NCBI GenBank assembly: GCA_963514095.1
Contig: OY741267.1
Span: forward strand, 26,348,014-26,412,013
Length of the DNA: 64,000 bases
Source of the DNA: Eutrigla gurnardus
Taxonomy: Eukaryota > Chordata > Actinopteri > Perciformes > Triglidae
Reading direction: 5' to 3'
Part shown: in pieces, positions 1 through 13,103 of the stretch
Position numbering within the stretch: position 1 is the stretch's first letter
How the letters are laid out: every line of letters begins with the position of its first letter
Translations under genes and position numbers: made by a program
Notes under the pieces: generated by a model
What the model was told of the DNA's origin: nothing
What the model saw: only the letters and a program-made list of their open reading frames with translations
Databases searched by the model: none

Positions 1-242
1 TTTACAGCCCATGTGAAGTGACTGAAAAAAAAAATATTTGTCAAGTTTTCACATCTTAGTCATGGTCACATTTGGCTGAAGGCACCGTGCAAGCTGTTGC
101 ACCAGTCTGTCGGGAGCTTTTCCGTGAAAATAAGTGATAACACGCATCAGTGACCTGTTCTTAAACAGGAAGGTGTGGAATCTTTTATTTCGGTTTGTTT
201 CCATGTTTATACATTTTAATATACTCTTAAAATACAAGATTA

Positions 243-294
<52 letters not shown>

Positions 295-3200
295 ATGTAT
301 GTGTGTGTGTGTGTCCCTGGTAGACACAAAGTCATAGAAACAGCAATGTATGAAAATTATTAGAGTACAGGAGTGTTTTGCATTTTTCTCATCCCAGAAT
401 TATATTATTATTATTATTTCACCCTGCCCTTGTGAGAATTAATTAAATAATACATTGTAATGTTATGCACCACAGTGGGAAAAAAAGTTTGTTTTTTAAG
501 AAAACGAGTAAATGCTAATCCTTCAGCTGGTTCTCAATGTATCTTCATCCAAAACCTTCCTTTACCTGCATCATGCCAGAAAGCAGAACAGCAAAATAAA
601 TATGTCTGAGAATATTTAAACATTTATAAATGAATTGAAGGAATTTTAATATTTTATTTCTTGTGCCTAATTTAATAGATTTGAACGGTGTCAGTGGCTG
701 TTTACATTAAAAAAAGACAATAAAACCACAACACAAAGCTGAAATATTGATCCGTGTGGTTTTGAACCCCTCCCTAACCCGCGGTAATGTGCTGGACTCG
801 CTGATACTGTGGGAATCTGATCTGATGTTTTATCACGTCAATACGTAGACGCTTGTCATTTCCGAATACACCTGAAGTGACACGAAGGACTTTTTACTCA
901 TGAAGTCGTTCCCCGTCTCACCTTATCGTACGTTTTATCCTGATGCAGACAAACACACGAGTGACTTGGTGAGAAAGGATTTCTCCCGGGGGAAAGAGAG
1001 ATCAGAGGAACGGTACGGGGTTTCCCCGACAATGAGAACAATGATTGGACGCAGGAAACGTCTCCTGCTTGACCATGATTCGTTTTTTTAGTGCGACCCC
1101 CTCGGTGTGTTTAACACATGGGCAGACTGTAAACCTATATGAGACAGGAAGTCAAGAGTTAATCTAGAAAAACTAGAAGAAGGGTGATTCATTGACAAGT
1201 TAATCACTGTTTTTTTGTTTTTGATTGCATCATTTAAATGCAATTGTTCTCAGTTTTGCTATAATAACTTAATGGATACAATCGTGTTTAACTGCTGATT
1301 CACTCAACTATAAGTCCATACCTTCGCGCTCATGCCAGGAAGTCATTTATTCCTGATTTTTTAATAATAGGAACATTGGGGAAACATGGACTCGACCAAA
1401 GAACCAAACCTTTTAATCGATTTAATCAACATGTATCTTTGCTTTCCCCCCCCAACGGATGCAGTGATCTGATCTGTGATCTGTGATCTGATACTGACCT
1501 GGTGACCTGGAGCAGGTGTTAAGTACGCTTTCTTCATCAATGCCATTATGTTTACACAGTTGCAGCTTTTCCTGCCCTTGAAATCCCGGCCACATGTTGC
1601 CTTACATAGAAATTGGATTGTACTTTACATTGACAGACACCTTTTGTTGACTTCTTTTCCTTTTTAAATGGCTGAAAAGATCAAGTACAAACCACTAATT
1701 GTTGTTATCCAGACATGCTATAAATAATATTGTTCGACATTCTCTAACAATATGGATCGTTTTCACCGCGCGGCTCTTAATCAGAGATAAAACATGCAGC
1801 ATTAATGCAGTGTCGAGCTTTCTTTGTTGTGGATGATTACTTTTCTATTCCAGCAGAGGGCAGCAGATACCAGCGCAGGACCTTGTCTGTGATATTACAT
1901 GTCTAACCTCATGTGATGTAAAAGCAAACTGGTCTGTCAAAATCCATTAGATATAGAGTATTAGTACTAGAGTGATAGGGAGTGAGCCGGGCACAGTGGT
2001 GCTATTTTTTAGCTGGGATATCAAAGGAGTGGAGTCCAAGATACAAATAAATTATGTTTCCCATCATGTGACTCTTCTAATCGATCCGTATTGTACGACT
2101 GTATATTCTCAGAAAGGGCATTTTTTGATAGGAAAACTTCCTCTGCAGACTTTAAAAGCCTCCGCTCCTGGTTTGCAGCTCGGCCGTTCAGCCTGGAGGT
2201 TGATAGAATAAACCCTCCGCGCGTCTTAACCTTCACCCCGCCAACCTGACAACAATTAGGCCCCTAACACCTGCGATCCCCCCGGCCGTCATAGATCATC
2301 ATGTCCTCTACTAAACCGCAGGACAACACTCCACCTTTAAAAATTAATAAGGCTGACAACATACTTGTCGCTATTTCGATGCCCAGCGTGTCCTCTGTGA
2401 CTCATCGGTTCAGCTGTAAATCAGGCCAGGAGGAGCCTCGAGGGATTGAATTCCTCCAAAGCTCCTTCAGAACACTTTCTACGGAGCATCAATAACCAAA
2501 CACTTTGCAATAATGCCTATTAGCACGGCAGCATGAAATACTATTGATTGTTCGAATGAAAATCAGCAGGAGCGCAAGCTGTTGCTTGGATTGTTGCCTT
2601 TTGTGCGTTTCTTTTTGTCTCTCCGGTATCAGCGAGGATGAAGGCGGAGCAGCGTGAGGCATCGTGGGTTATATTTAATCCAGCCTCGGCTCTTCTTTGG
2701 GATAATAACTTTTTTTTTTTTTTTTTTTTTTGCTCCATTCCATGACTTGTCTGTCATCTTGACATGGCAATATCTCCCAACTCCACTGTTTCATAGTCAG
2801 TTTCATTTACTTCCAAATACCATTTCACACCCTGCTGGCTTTAACTAGGTATTATACAGCGTGCGGGGAGTGTGCTGCAGATTGAATCGTGACAGACACA
2901 ACAACGTTTCGGCTGGAAAAATAAGTGAATATTGTAAGTGGCAGACTATATAAAATGATTTTTTTTTTTTTTTTTTTTTGGCTTCATTTTCTCGGCGTGA
3001 GTTTGTGTGACTGTCATCCCGGTCTCTCCGAATCATGTGGGATGTCTGCAGTTGATGAAATGTCCCTTTATCTTGTTTTTAGGTTTTCTTAAATTTAGAG
3101 AATGAATGCAGAAATCCTCCTCCTCTGAATGAATTTTGTTTTCTTATAGTGACGTACATACTATGTTAATATTGCTAGTGGTATACACTCTTAGCTCTGT

Positions 3201-4982
3201 CACCTTGACTTTCCACTTGAATTTGTTTTTTTAAATTGCTGCATTCTTACAAAATCATCCAGTAGGTTTTTATAATAAGATTAATAGACGATATTATATG
3301 TAAAGAGCGTAGCTTAGCGAAGTAACGCTAGCTCACGTTGGCTGTGTAATCCAGCAGGATGTTGTGTGATTTGTTCGTCTCCTGGCCCCGACGGATCGAT
3401 CCTCTCATTTAACTCTCGGCCAGAGTTGGATTGCTTCTGTGGTTTTTTTCCGTTTTTTTTTTTTTTTTGCTGGCGTGTCAATCGCAATGGACATTAAGGA
3501 ATTGAGTTTGTGCCTGCTGTAAATTCACAATATTGTGGGTTTTACTTGCATTGGGAGAACAAATCGGCAGCTCAGTGAAAACCGAGTGACCGTTTAAAGT
3601 AATAAATCCACTTGTTTGCATCTTGCAGGTGAAATCAGCAACAGAACCAGGATTGGTTGCCATTGCATAGATGCACAGCAGTGCAATCAAGACACAGGCA
3701 TGTTTTTGTCATTTATGTATTCTTCTCCAGTAATGGCCCCGCTGACGCCGACAGGGGGGGGGATGTGTGTGCAGCGATGCCAGTAGGTGGTCCTGCCCGT
3801 GGCGTGGTGGGTGAGCGTCGGTGGAGTCCCTGCTGCCACTGCCGCTGACATATCAGAGCTGTTTATTAAGAGGATGACAACTCTATCAAGCCCCATAAGC
3901 GGGCCCTCGTGCACAGGAGTTCTTTTGTTACTTTCGGGGAGGGTGTCATCAATCTTGCTGCCATGCTACTCTCTTGAGCTGTTGATGGCAAACACGATTC
4001 CTCCCTTTCTGCCTGGCCTCTCCCGCCTCGCAGTCTGGAATCAGGCGTTGGTGGTGGTGGTGGGGGGGGATCGGGGAGAGATAGGAGGACTTTCCCCGAG
4101 AGTGCCTTTTCTTGACAGGCGACGGAGCGGACCGTTTGGACACCAGGGGTGGATATATAGGACCATGTAATGAAAAGACGTTGACAGGACCTGCTTGCTC
4201 TGTAATGAAGGTCCTCTGGAGCTGTGAATAGATACGCACATCTTTCACGCTTTTGTCTCCCTGCCTTTCCCACAGAATCCATCTCATCCATTTTACCCCT
4301 GAAAAAAAAAAGAAAAGGTGTAAGAGAAGCATCCCAGACAACAGCTCACAGTGTTAAACATTTACATGCAACGACGTGGTGTGAATTGTTAATGAAACAG
4401 CAGCTGAGTTGATTTACACCTACGATTTCTAGCTAAATCCCTTCTGCATCAGACCATGGAAGTGCAGTTGAATGCTCAGCCCCTTTCCTTTCTCTCTCTC
4501 CCTCCCTCTCTCTCTCTCTCTCTCGCTGTCAGTGCTACTCAAGACTCAGTGTAGCTCACAGAGATGGACTATGATGTATGTACTCCACTTTAGCATTGGC
4601 TGAGGTCACAGACTCCATAAATGTCTTAGACAAGTCTGATATTTTAATCTCTTTTTAGTGAGGGGATGTTGGGCCTTTGCCCAATCAATACGCAGGGCAA
4701 TAGCCTTGCCAAGATATCTCATGGTAGCTTTTCATTGTTCTGTCTGGAAGCTGAAATGTCAAGCAGAGTAGCGGCGCTCCAACTGGAGCTGAAACGCATC
4801 ATTTTTTATCATCTAGAAGCTTCTGACAATAATGAACGCTGCAATCGCAGTCTGAGGACGACTCTTGTCTGAGGAAGAGGAGGGAGGAGGAGGGGGGAGA
4901 CTGACACCTGAAATTTCCTTTCTTATCCTCAAATCAAGTCTGTTTTAATTCATCAGTCAACAGTAGCCCAAAAAACAGCCGG

Positions 4983-4985
<3 letters not shown>
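1..4985. other. Upstream non-coding DNA
   Basis: No gene supported. Holds the (TA)n-(GT)n array, T-runs at 2710-2731, 2960-2979 and 3457-3468, a (CT)n tract at 4493-4524, and otherwise unique AT-rich sequence. Open frames of 60-141 codons here lack recognisable domains and overlap one another on both strands. Confidence 0.7.
246..314. repeat. Compound (TA)n-(GT)n microsatellite
   Basis: About 42 bp of alternating TA, a short tacatgtatatgtat bridge, then (GT)7. Confidence 0.97.

Positions 4986-5028
<43 letters not shown>
4986..5028. repeat. (GT)n microsatellite
   Basis: 43 bp of uninterrupted GT. Confidence 0.97.
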
Positions 5029-5031
<3 letters not shown>

Positions 5032-5080
5032 CTGCCTTTTGTAAAGCACACAGCCAAAAATATCAAGACGCTCTCTCACA

Positions 5081-5345
5081 TTAACATTGCTAATTTGTTT
5101 GCCAATGGTCTCCCAGGCGCTGAATAATTGGCTGTGAGATATTGTTTGTTCAGGTGTTCCGCATAATTGAATTCTGTATGGAAAATACTGTGAATGTAGG
5201 AAAGAATAGAAAAGAAACGGTGTACGTTTGTGATACGCTTTCTTTCTTCTTGAAATGGAGCTCTTGCCGTAGATTAATTCTCTTCCCCGATAGTGACTCC
5301 TGATGATTGCAGCGGCACATTAATTATTACGTGGTCCTAATGTAT
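5081..5345. promoter_or_regulatory. Candidate conserved non-coding element
   Basis: Complex sequence with several homeodomain cores (gctaattt, gaataattgg, cataattgaatt, agattaattc, acattaattattac) and CCAAT, 19 kb upstream of exon 1. Confidence 0.3.
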
Positions 5346-6445
5346 AAAAGCACGCGCACACGTTTTGAATTAAAAAAAAAAAAAAAAACACAACTCAACT
5401 CGTGTTCACCCGTTTCCAATTAATGTCCCGTTGTTACGTTTCTCTTTGTGGAGATGATATGGTTTCTTTGCTCATTATGATCTTTTTTTTTTTAAGTTCC
5501 CAGATTGATTTCATGCACCCATTATGCTGCATTGAAACCCCTTTTTTTTTGTTATACGTGCTGTGCTTTGAGTGCTGATAAGGCAGCTAATGTGTGTGTA
5601 GCTCGGCCCCCGCGTGCACATGTGGAAGTGATATCCAGCCAGACGCATGTGTTGACAGAGCCGGATGATGTATTTGATCATAGTTAGTTGTGAGGAGGGT
5701 TCTTGCTTTGGGTTTGATTCAGCTGCCCGACGCTGACCTCGTGCCTCGGCTCAATCAGTCACCTTGTCCTCCCCTTGACTCCTCACCCCGTGATCCTTTC
5801 CTCCCACCCCGAAGGACTCAAGGAAAACAGCCCCAGTGCTCAAGACCCTCCCCTCCGCTCGAACCCCCCGTCTGCACCGAGATAAATTAGAAATGGAATC
5901 AATGCCGGGTTGTTGTGTTTGTGTGCTGGGCTCCAGTCAGCCTCTCTCTCCCGTTAACACTTCCACCTGTACAAATAACCAACTCAACTGGTAAACAATC
6001 AGTGAGGAAGTGTTTATAATGCAGCTCCTCTAAGAAAGTGTTTACTGTCATTATCTTTGATATTAAAATAATTCATGTTCACTGGAATCATATTTTATTT
6101 GAAGAACGTGCACTCGCCCTGTCAGTTAATACATGCAAGTAGTGAAGTGAAACTTGAACTAGCCGCTACAAGCATGACACGCCTCTGACACTACCGTGGC
6201 CGGTTGAGTTGCATTGTGGGTAATGTAGGCAGCGGGTTCTTACAAGGAGGAGGAACACCTGCATTAAAAGAAGATGGTTCTGCTGCATGTTTGATCGTTT
6301 TTATTGATTTATTTTTTAATAAATTGCTATGAACTGCATTGATATGCAGAACGGGAACGCTACGGGACATGGGTTCTGGTCTAGGAAGCGTTCTGGTTTC
6401 TGTTGAAGCAAGCTTTGGTTGAATGCATCGGCCGTAAAAGGTAAT

Positions 6446-6545
6446 CACAGAACCCACCGGCTAACATCTGATTATGATTTTAGCTCGTTATCGGTTTAAA
6501 ATTAGCTCGTAAAACTAGCCGCTTTCTAACATCGTCCCTCAAAGT
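6446..6545. repeat. Short interspersed repeat shared with 15701-15803
   Basis: See 15701-15803. The conserved core is ggtttaaaattagctcgtaa, followed by a ctagccgct-type stretch and tcgtccctcaa. Confidence 0.5.
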
Positions 6546-7152
6546 CGCCAGTTGGACTGAAAACAACGGGCAGCGAAAAGGAAGTCTGGGCCCCAGATAT
6601 CTGGTAGCTACATCGGAAAACATAGAATTATTGTCTGACAGTAATCTAATGCAACTAGCTGTCCCTAAAGTTGGAAAAAACCCTCTCTAAATACTTTGCT
6701 GCTGGTTGCCTTGTTTTCTTTTCCTTCAGTTTTCTCAGTGTTTGATTTTACAGCGCTCATCGTTTGTGTGTGTGTGTGTGTGTGTGTGATAATCAGTGAC
6801 AGAGATGTTATACGAGTGTGACAGAGTTCTATTTGCCATAACTGACATCTTCATCCCATCACTTTCCTTGTTTTTTTGTTTTTTTTGTGTGTGTGCAACT
6901 TACCAAGCACTGGCATCTGTGGTGTTTCCAGGCGGATACGCTGCAGCGGAGTGGGAATTCAGAGGATTCAGACAAGGCCACTCAGCTCAGGCAGGTGGAG
7001 AGACGGAGGCGCTGTGCACACGAGCAGCACAGGAAACCAGAAACTGACTTCTACTTGAGGTGTTTAGCAGACATGCTGTCAGATTCAGAGGTCAGAGGGG
7101 ATGATTGTATCGACGGGTTTTTCTTCGTCGATCATAAGTGAGTCTGTTTGGT

Positions 7153-7153
<1 letters not shown>

Positions 7154-7214
<61 letters not shown>

Positions 7215-7235
7215 ATGGGGAAGGGGGGGGGGGGG
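7154..7235. repeat. (GT)n followed by a G13 run
   Basis: 59 bp of GT (to 7212), then gagatggggaa, then 13 G (7223-7235), close to the hAT-like element downstream. Confidence 0.95.
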
Positions 7236-7693
7236 AGCAGACTCCAACAGCAAAAAAAAAAGAGCTTGTGGTGAGAAAAGCACTACGAGTCACCGCATGT
7301 GAGTTTGTGCTGAATGAAAATTGCATCAACGCAAGAAAATCCAATTTTCACAATACCCTCTATAAATTCCAGCATATTTGCTTTCTCAGCTAACACGTCC
7401 AACTTAATGTGGCCCACGCGGCGTTTGAATTAGATGGAATCATCACCCGAAAGCCAAGCTTCGACTCCCTTCATTTGTGAACACGTTATATAAAGAGCAG
7501 CCATCTAAATGGACGGCGAATGGGTTTGAAAATGTACACGACTATTCCAATTAACATCCACTAAAGGTGCCGACGGAAAACGTGTAAACTCTTCTTTGTG
7601 TGCTCATTTTTTTTTATTTCACACTCTTCACCACAGTCGGTTTTACTCACAATTTACGTAACGCACTAAACTGCATGTGTGTGTCGTATTAAG

Positions 7694-8184
7694 TAGGGAT
7701 CTCATTTTTTAGCTTCCGATCCGGATATTTCCCGATACCGGTTTTCTGATACCGATTTCCGATATCACTTTTTGTGTTGGCAGCATTTAATTTGGTGTAC
7801 ATTAAGTAATAGACAGGCATCCAAGCTGTGCTCAATGGCTTTTATTCTCTCACTATCACAAATAATAAATAAATCTGATCTTTCATTCAGTTCACTTTAT
7901 TCTGTTAAATAGGACTTTGGTTGCTCAACATTCCAGTACTATAATATGAATATTCACTAAACTCTACTTCTTGGAAGTCATTTTTAACTAGCTAACCTAT
8001 GTCTTCGCTCCACTTTCAAACTAGATAATCGCGGCTGATGCAATAGAACAACAACAACGAACAAACATAACGATGGAATCATGGGAAATATTAAATATGG
8101 ATCGGCCATGAAATTTAATTGGATCGGCCGATCCCGATCCACCTTAAAAACCCAGTACTGGGGTATCGGATCGGGACATTCCTA
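7694..8184. mobile_element. hAT-like non-autonomous DNA transposon (491 bp)
   Basis: The left end is TAGGGATCTC and the right end, read on the other strand, is TAGGAATGTCCCGATCCGAT. Further inside, both ends carry related GATCCG-ATA-CCCGAT blocks. The same 8 bases, GTATTAAG, flank it on both sides (7686-7693 and 8185-8192), an 8-bp target-site duplication as made by hAT transposases. There is no transposase frame, so it must have moved in trans. Confidence 0.85.
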
Positions 8185-9655
8185 GTATTAAGTCAGAGCA
8201 GTTGGCAACGTGAGGCATCCATCATTAATAAACAAAAAAAAACAGCTCCTGTTATCAGATTGACAGCTCGACATTAACATCATATTTGTGCATTTTTTCC
8301 AAAATGTCAAATTTTCATGGAGCCGGACAGAAAAAGGATTGTTATAAGCTTTTTGACAATGCACTTTTTTAATGGGATTTAAGGAGGATTTCTTGATTTA
8401 CTGTCGAAGGTTTTCATCACACGGTTCCTTGTTAAAGCCGCCATGCTCTCATGAAGGTCTAAATGACCCAAAACTAACGTTCATTTGCTGCTTTTTTGTT
8501 GTTGTTTTTTTGCCTCTAGCGCAGCTTCTGCTTGTGGCGGTTTGTGGTAGTTTCAAGACAAAACCATGAGAGCATTTTTTAATCCTTCAATTTATCTTCA
8601 ATAATTCAATATAATGTAAATGTAAGATTAAAATAGGGATATTGAGAATTGAAGTATTTTCCAGACACGTGTTTAACTCACTGAAGGAATGTAATGCTGA
8701 TTATTTAAAGCCTTTAGTGTAAGAGTGGACTTACTTCAGTGGGTTTGTTTTGTTGAGAAACTCTACTTTCATTATTGCAGAGCCGTTTCTTTGCAGAGAT
8801 CCTGTTTGCGGCTGACTTTTTTTTAAAACAGCATTCATTACGTGCGACTGAATGGTTGCTTTAAGTGCATGGTGTTTGTGGCACCGAGTGTAAAAAAAAA
8901 AAAAAAAAAAAAAAGGGTGTTGTGTGTTTTCGCTGAGGCTTTTCAGTTTGCCAGTGGCCCACGATGCCTGACCCCTCCCTTTCTTTGTCACCGCTGGCGC
9001 TGTACTCTGTTTTCTCCCATCTCCGTGGCAACCAGCACCCCATGCCATTGTGTTGATGTTTGTCCACAGCTAAAGGTGTCGCCTATGTGTTTAATGGACC
9101 TCCCAGTCCGCTTCAGTGTCCGCTTCAGAGTCCCCGAGCAAAGCTGAGCGGGCCGGGCCCTGCCACTGTTTGTCCCTGGGTGTCAGTGAGTCGAGGCAAA
9201 GGGTGGGGATGAGATAGGGCTGATAATGGCTGCTTTGTTCCTTTTTTTTCCCCTTGCTGGATGTGTTGAAGCTGTGCTCCTGTGGACCAGGAGACGCCTG
9301 GTCAAACAGAGACACACAAAGGGCTGTGGAAACGGCTGGCCGTGGCCCATTCTCCACAGTCTGCCACGCTGCCAGCATACACCACCTTCTGCAGCCGCGC
9401 TGAATTACTACCCTCGCAACCTTTCACACATAGAAGAAGCACTCTTTCACTCAGTGGGAACACTGACATTTGCCTTTTTTGTTTGGAGACAAAGGATTTT
9501 TTTAATACGAAGTTGTTGGGTTTTTTTTTTCTCTTCCAGGTGATCACTCTAGGCAAAGTGCACCATCAGAATCAGCAAGGGGGCGCTCTTTTGAAGGGCA
9601 TTCAAATGTTTTCACACATAAAAAGCCAAGCGAGCTTAAGTCAAGAGTGATGCTC

Positions 9656-9678
9656 CCGCCACCGCCGCCGCCGCCGCC
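9656..9678. repeat. (CCG)n short array
   Basis: CGCCACCGCCGCCGCCGCC, about seven units with one A interruption. Confidence 0.9.
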
Positions 9679-9717
9679 TTTGATGTGAACGTAGTGCTCT
9701 TAAGATATTATTTTCAC

Positions 9718-9730
9718 TGATTGATTGACA
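9718..9730 (+). promoter_or_regulatory. Overlapping Hox-Pbx and Pbx-Meis-like sites
   Basis: TGATTGATTGACA combines TGATTGAT (Hox-Pbx) with TGATTGACA (Pbx-Meis, last base A rather than G with the next position). It lies upstream of pbx1, about 15 kb from the start codon. Confidence 0.35.
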
Positions 9731-10939
9731 AAGTAGGCACCAAGCGCCCCGATACCCTCATGTTTTGTAGTTGTGAATGGGGGGGGGGGGGGGGGGTAAT
9801 GGTGAATTTAACAATCAATAACAGTGAAACCTTTGGAATGCCAAGAATTAATCTCTCCAGCTAATGCGCCACATACTCTCATCTACCGGCTGGTGTTTTA
9901 ACCTCTTTAGCATAGCCCCTGGAGGAATGGGGAGGGGGAGGGGGGGGGGGATATGATTAGGAATTCGTTAGAGGGCTTCTATTTTTATGCTGATGACACA
10001 CTTTCTTCTCCCGGGCCTCTCGATGTTGCTGGCTCTTGACTTTCGCGCTGTCTTTTCTAAACTAGATCAGCTGTTTACCACCGTGTAGGAACGTGACACC
10101 GAGTTCACAGACGAAAGCAGAAGTAGGTCTGATTCAGTCAAAAGCCATTCACGGGCTTCTTTTAACCCCCAAAGGCGTGTTTTTTTTTTTACCACGTTTC
10201 ACCAGTTGGACCTGCAGTCGCTCCACCTGCCTCAACTATTGCGACACACGGGAGGGGGAAAGAAAAAAGGGTGCCATACAATTTTGTTGAAAAACTGCGT
10301 TTTTTTGTTGGTCCCATCATGTTTGGAGCAGATTACAGTGTGTCCACACGTCCCCCGCCTCCCCAGGGGGCCTTCTCTGTGGTTCAGGTATTGTGACCAG
10401 GCAGGCAGGCTGGTGGCCCTGGGCCCTTGGCGCCTCGGAAAGGAGAGGACAGTGGCTGCGTTTGTTTCCCACTGAAAGGGATTACAGGTCCTGACGGCCA
10501 TGATTAATCACCCAGAGGCAGACATCTGAATACATCCAGGGAAAGGTTCAACTTTTTAATTCATCCCACACACAATCTATTCAAACCAGCTGTTGGCGCT
10601 GCTTTTCCCTCATCTCGCCGCTCTTTCTTCTCAGTGACCATTGCCTTCCACCGTCTTTTCTCTCTCCCCCCCGTTTATGGCTCACATAATTACCCGGGGA
10701 CGCACAGTTGTTATAATTGTGGGGGTTGCTTTGGACGGGTGCTCTGTGCTCTATTTTTATTGGAGATGGGTTCCTTTCTTCTTTGTGGGAGAATAGTTAA
10801 TTGACTTTGTTAATGCTTTTGGGGATCAGTGATTTCTCAACAACAAATGACCTTTATGGAGCTCGGCGTCACGTATTGTTTAATGTGCATGCGTGCGTGC
10901 CTAAGCAAGTGTGCAAGCCAACGTGTGTTGCATCAGTGC

Positions 10940-11046
10940 ATGTGTGTGTGTGTGTGTGTGTGTGTGTTGATCCATTGTGACCTTTTCTTGTGTCAGGTGT
11001 GTTTGTGCAGAGAAATATCCCCCCTCTCTCTCTCTCTCTCTCTCTC
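10940..11046. repeat. (GT)n and (CT)n microsatellites
   Basis: (GT) at 10940-10967 and (CT) at 11023-11046, about 55 bp apart. Confidence 0.9.
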
Positions 11047-12694
11047 AAAGCTTCTTTTTCCAAAACACTTCAAATTCATAAACATTTCCGTGCCGCCGCG
11101 ACGCTGACAGACAGCTGAATTCCTGTGTTTTGAATAAATTTCACATCTCGCCATGTTCATATCCACTCATGAGCAGGCCTTCTCATTAAGACTCAGCAGG
11201 TTATATGATGGTATTGCTGGAATCCCTGGAGCAAAATGAACAGGGACAGCTACACTGCTTAATGCAAGGTAGCCTAGCAACAGATAGTGGGGATGGCGGT
11301 GGAAACATACCCTCATATTTATGTTTACATGAGAGAATGATTTGTCTGTCAGGCTGATGGATCCTAATGTTCTCCTCTCCCCGGGGCTTTTCTTGTGCCG
11401 CACGCAGGCCTGACACTTACCCTGAAGGACAGGCACCACCTTCCCCAACACGCATGAATACTTAATACTGTTAGACTGCATTTATGCAAAGAATGGAAAT
11501 GGCACTAGACGAAGGAGAAGGGGAGGGGGGGGGGTGAAAATGCATCAAAAAAGGATGACACAGTATGCATCACGAACATGGGGAGGAAAGTGACTGAAGA
11601 CATAAGGGAAGACGGTGTAGCATGTTTTCTTTTCCTGCAGTTTATTCCTCATAATAACATGCAAGTAATCGGATTTGTAGTTTTCATGGGGAGTCGTGAC
11701 CGTTGACAAGTGTGACGATATAAACGCAAGTCACTTCCAGTAAGTACAGTACATGAGCTATATGACTTGATAGAGTCCGTCTTTACAGTATGTCCAGCTC
11801 CTCCAGGGACAGACTGCATCAACTCAATTAGCCTGGCACAGCCTGAGTATCAGCACCATAGATTAGATTTCACTCTGCCTTGTTTACCAGAGAGCGGGCC
11901 GCGGAATAATATCTATACAATTTGTGCTTTCAGAAAAATGATGATGGTATCATAACGGGGGGAGGGGGGGGGGGGGGGGGCAGCAGATATAAGCTGCTCC
12001 CCTGCGTTGGTAGTGTAGAGTAACTGGCTGCTGGGAGAAGATATAAGAAAGCCCTTTTGTCAGGAGATCGGCACATCCCTGTTCATCTCGGGGAACTTGT
12101 TTCCATAGTTACATCAATGTTGTTGAAGTGAGAAGATCAGGTATTCCAGTGAGTGATCCTTTACATGAGCTTTGCTCCTCTCCTATTGATTTTCATCCCA
12201 CGTTGAAAAGGAAAAGAAAATGAAACAGCCTCCTGCAAACTGTCTGAGATATTGTGGAAGTAATGAAAAGGGCAAAATGTGTTGGAAACGTGTCGGACAA
12301 GAAAATAAAAATAAAAGCATCTCAAAAAGCATTTTTTTAAAAACATGTCCAGCTCCTCTGTGTCAGGTAACGCTGTCAGAACCACAGAGCAAGACGGCAG
12401 CGGAGACAAAAAAAAACCCAAACTAATTGCTGCCTCTAACAGTCGATGATCGCCGTGTTGTTAGCCACATGCTTATGTGTTCATATGAAATCTCCTCGAC
12501 AGCGTGCTGCTCGCCGTAATGCTAATGGCTTTAAGAAGAGAGTTAATCACTGCTGCGTGGTTAGCCACATGCTCGCCTCTTGCAGCATGCTCGGTGTGTT
12601 CCAGGGGTTAGCAAAACACTGGCGTAACACATCATCGCTCTTTATGAGGCTGGGGCCTTCAAGAGAGAGAGGGGGCCCACAGACGATGCTAAAA

Positions 12695-12850
12695 AGACGG
12701 TAATGACAGCCATTCACCGCAATCCAATTATGCAAAAGGGAGTCTAAACAATTCCATCATCCCCTAAATTAGATTGTCCTAACGAGATAAAGGCACCAAT
12801 TAATCCTGAATTAATTTCTACAGCTCATTTTCCCCAGAAAACACTCTAAT
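12695..12850. promoter_or_regulatory. Candidate conserved non-coding element
   Basis: aatgacagcc (Meis-like TGACAG), tccaattatgcaaaagg, taaattagattg, ccaattaatcctgaattaat and atatgcaaat: a dense cluster of homeodomain and octamer-like cores over 150 bp. Confidence 0.35.
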
Positions 12851-13103
12851 ATGCAAATGCCAATGAGAGACGGAGCGGCATCCTTCTGCAGGCTTACACC
12901 TCGTCTGTCGGCTGCTCTCTTTGATGAACTTGTGAACTTGGACGTCGATTGTGAGGATGAAATTAGGGAATGTAGAACGTGTGTAGCACTGAAGAGTGGT
13001 TGTTTAGGAATAAAGGATGTTTTCGCAGAATTTAATGTTGAAAGTCTAATGAATCGCATTGTTTTTTTTGACACGAGAGTTTGAGAGTTTTTCATTTCCT
13101 TCT

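Larger units (their letters stand above)
5346..7685. other. Upstream non-coding DNA
   Basis: Holds A/T runs, the repeat copy at 6446-6545, the 22-bp inverted match at 6207-6228, (GT)n at 6765-6788 and the large (GT)n-G13 tract. No gene was seen. Confidence 0.65.
8193..13103. other. Upstream non-coding DNA
   Basis: Unique sequence with A24 (8891-8914), G-runs (9779-9797, 9939-9950, 11524-11534, 11957-11982), the (CCG)n and (GT)n/(CT)n arrays and the TALE-like site at 9718. The candidate element at 12695-12850 lies in it. No gene was seen. Confidence 0.65.

Noticed and set aside
3787..4341. Open frames of 127-141 codons on both strands
   Set aside because: Overlapping frames on both strands with low-complexity Pro/Gly tracts and no domain; likely chance in GC-richer DNA.
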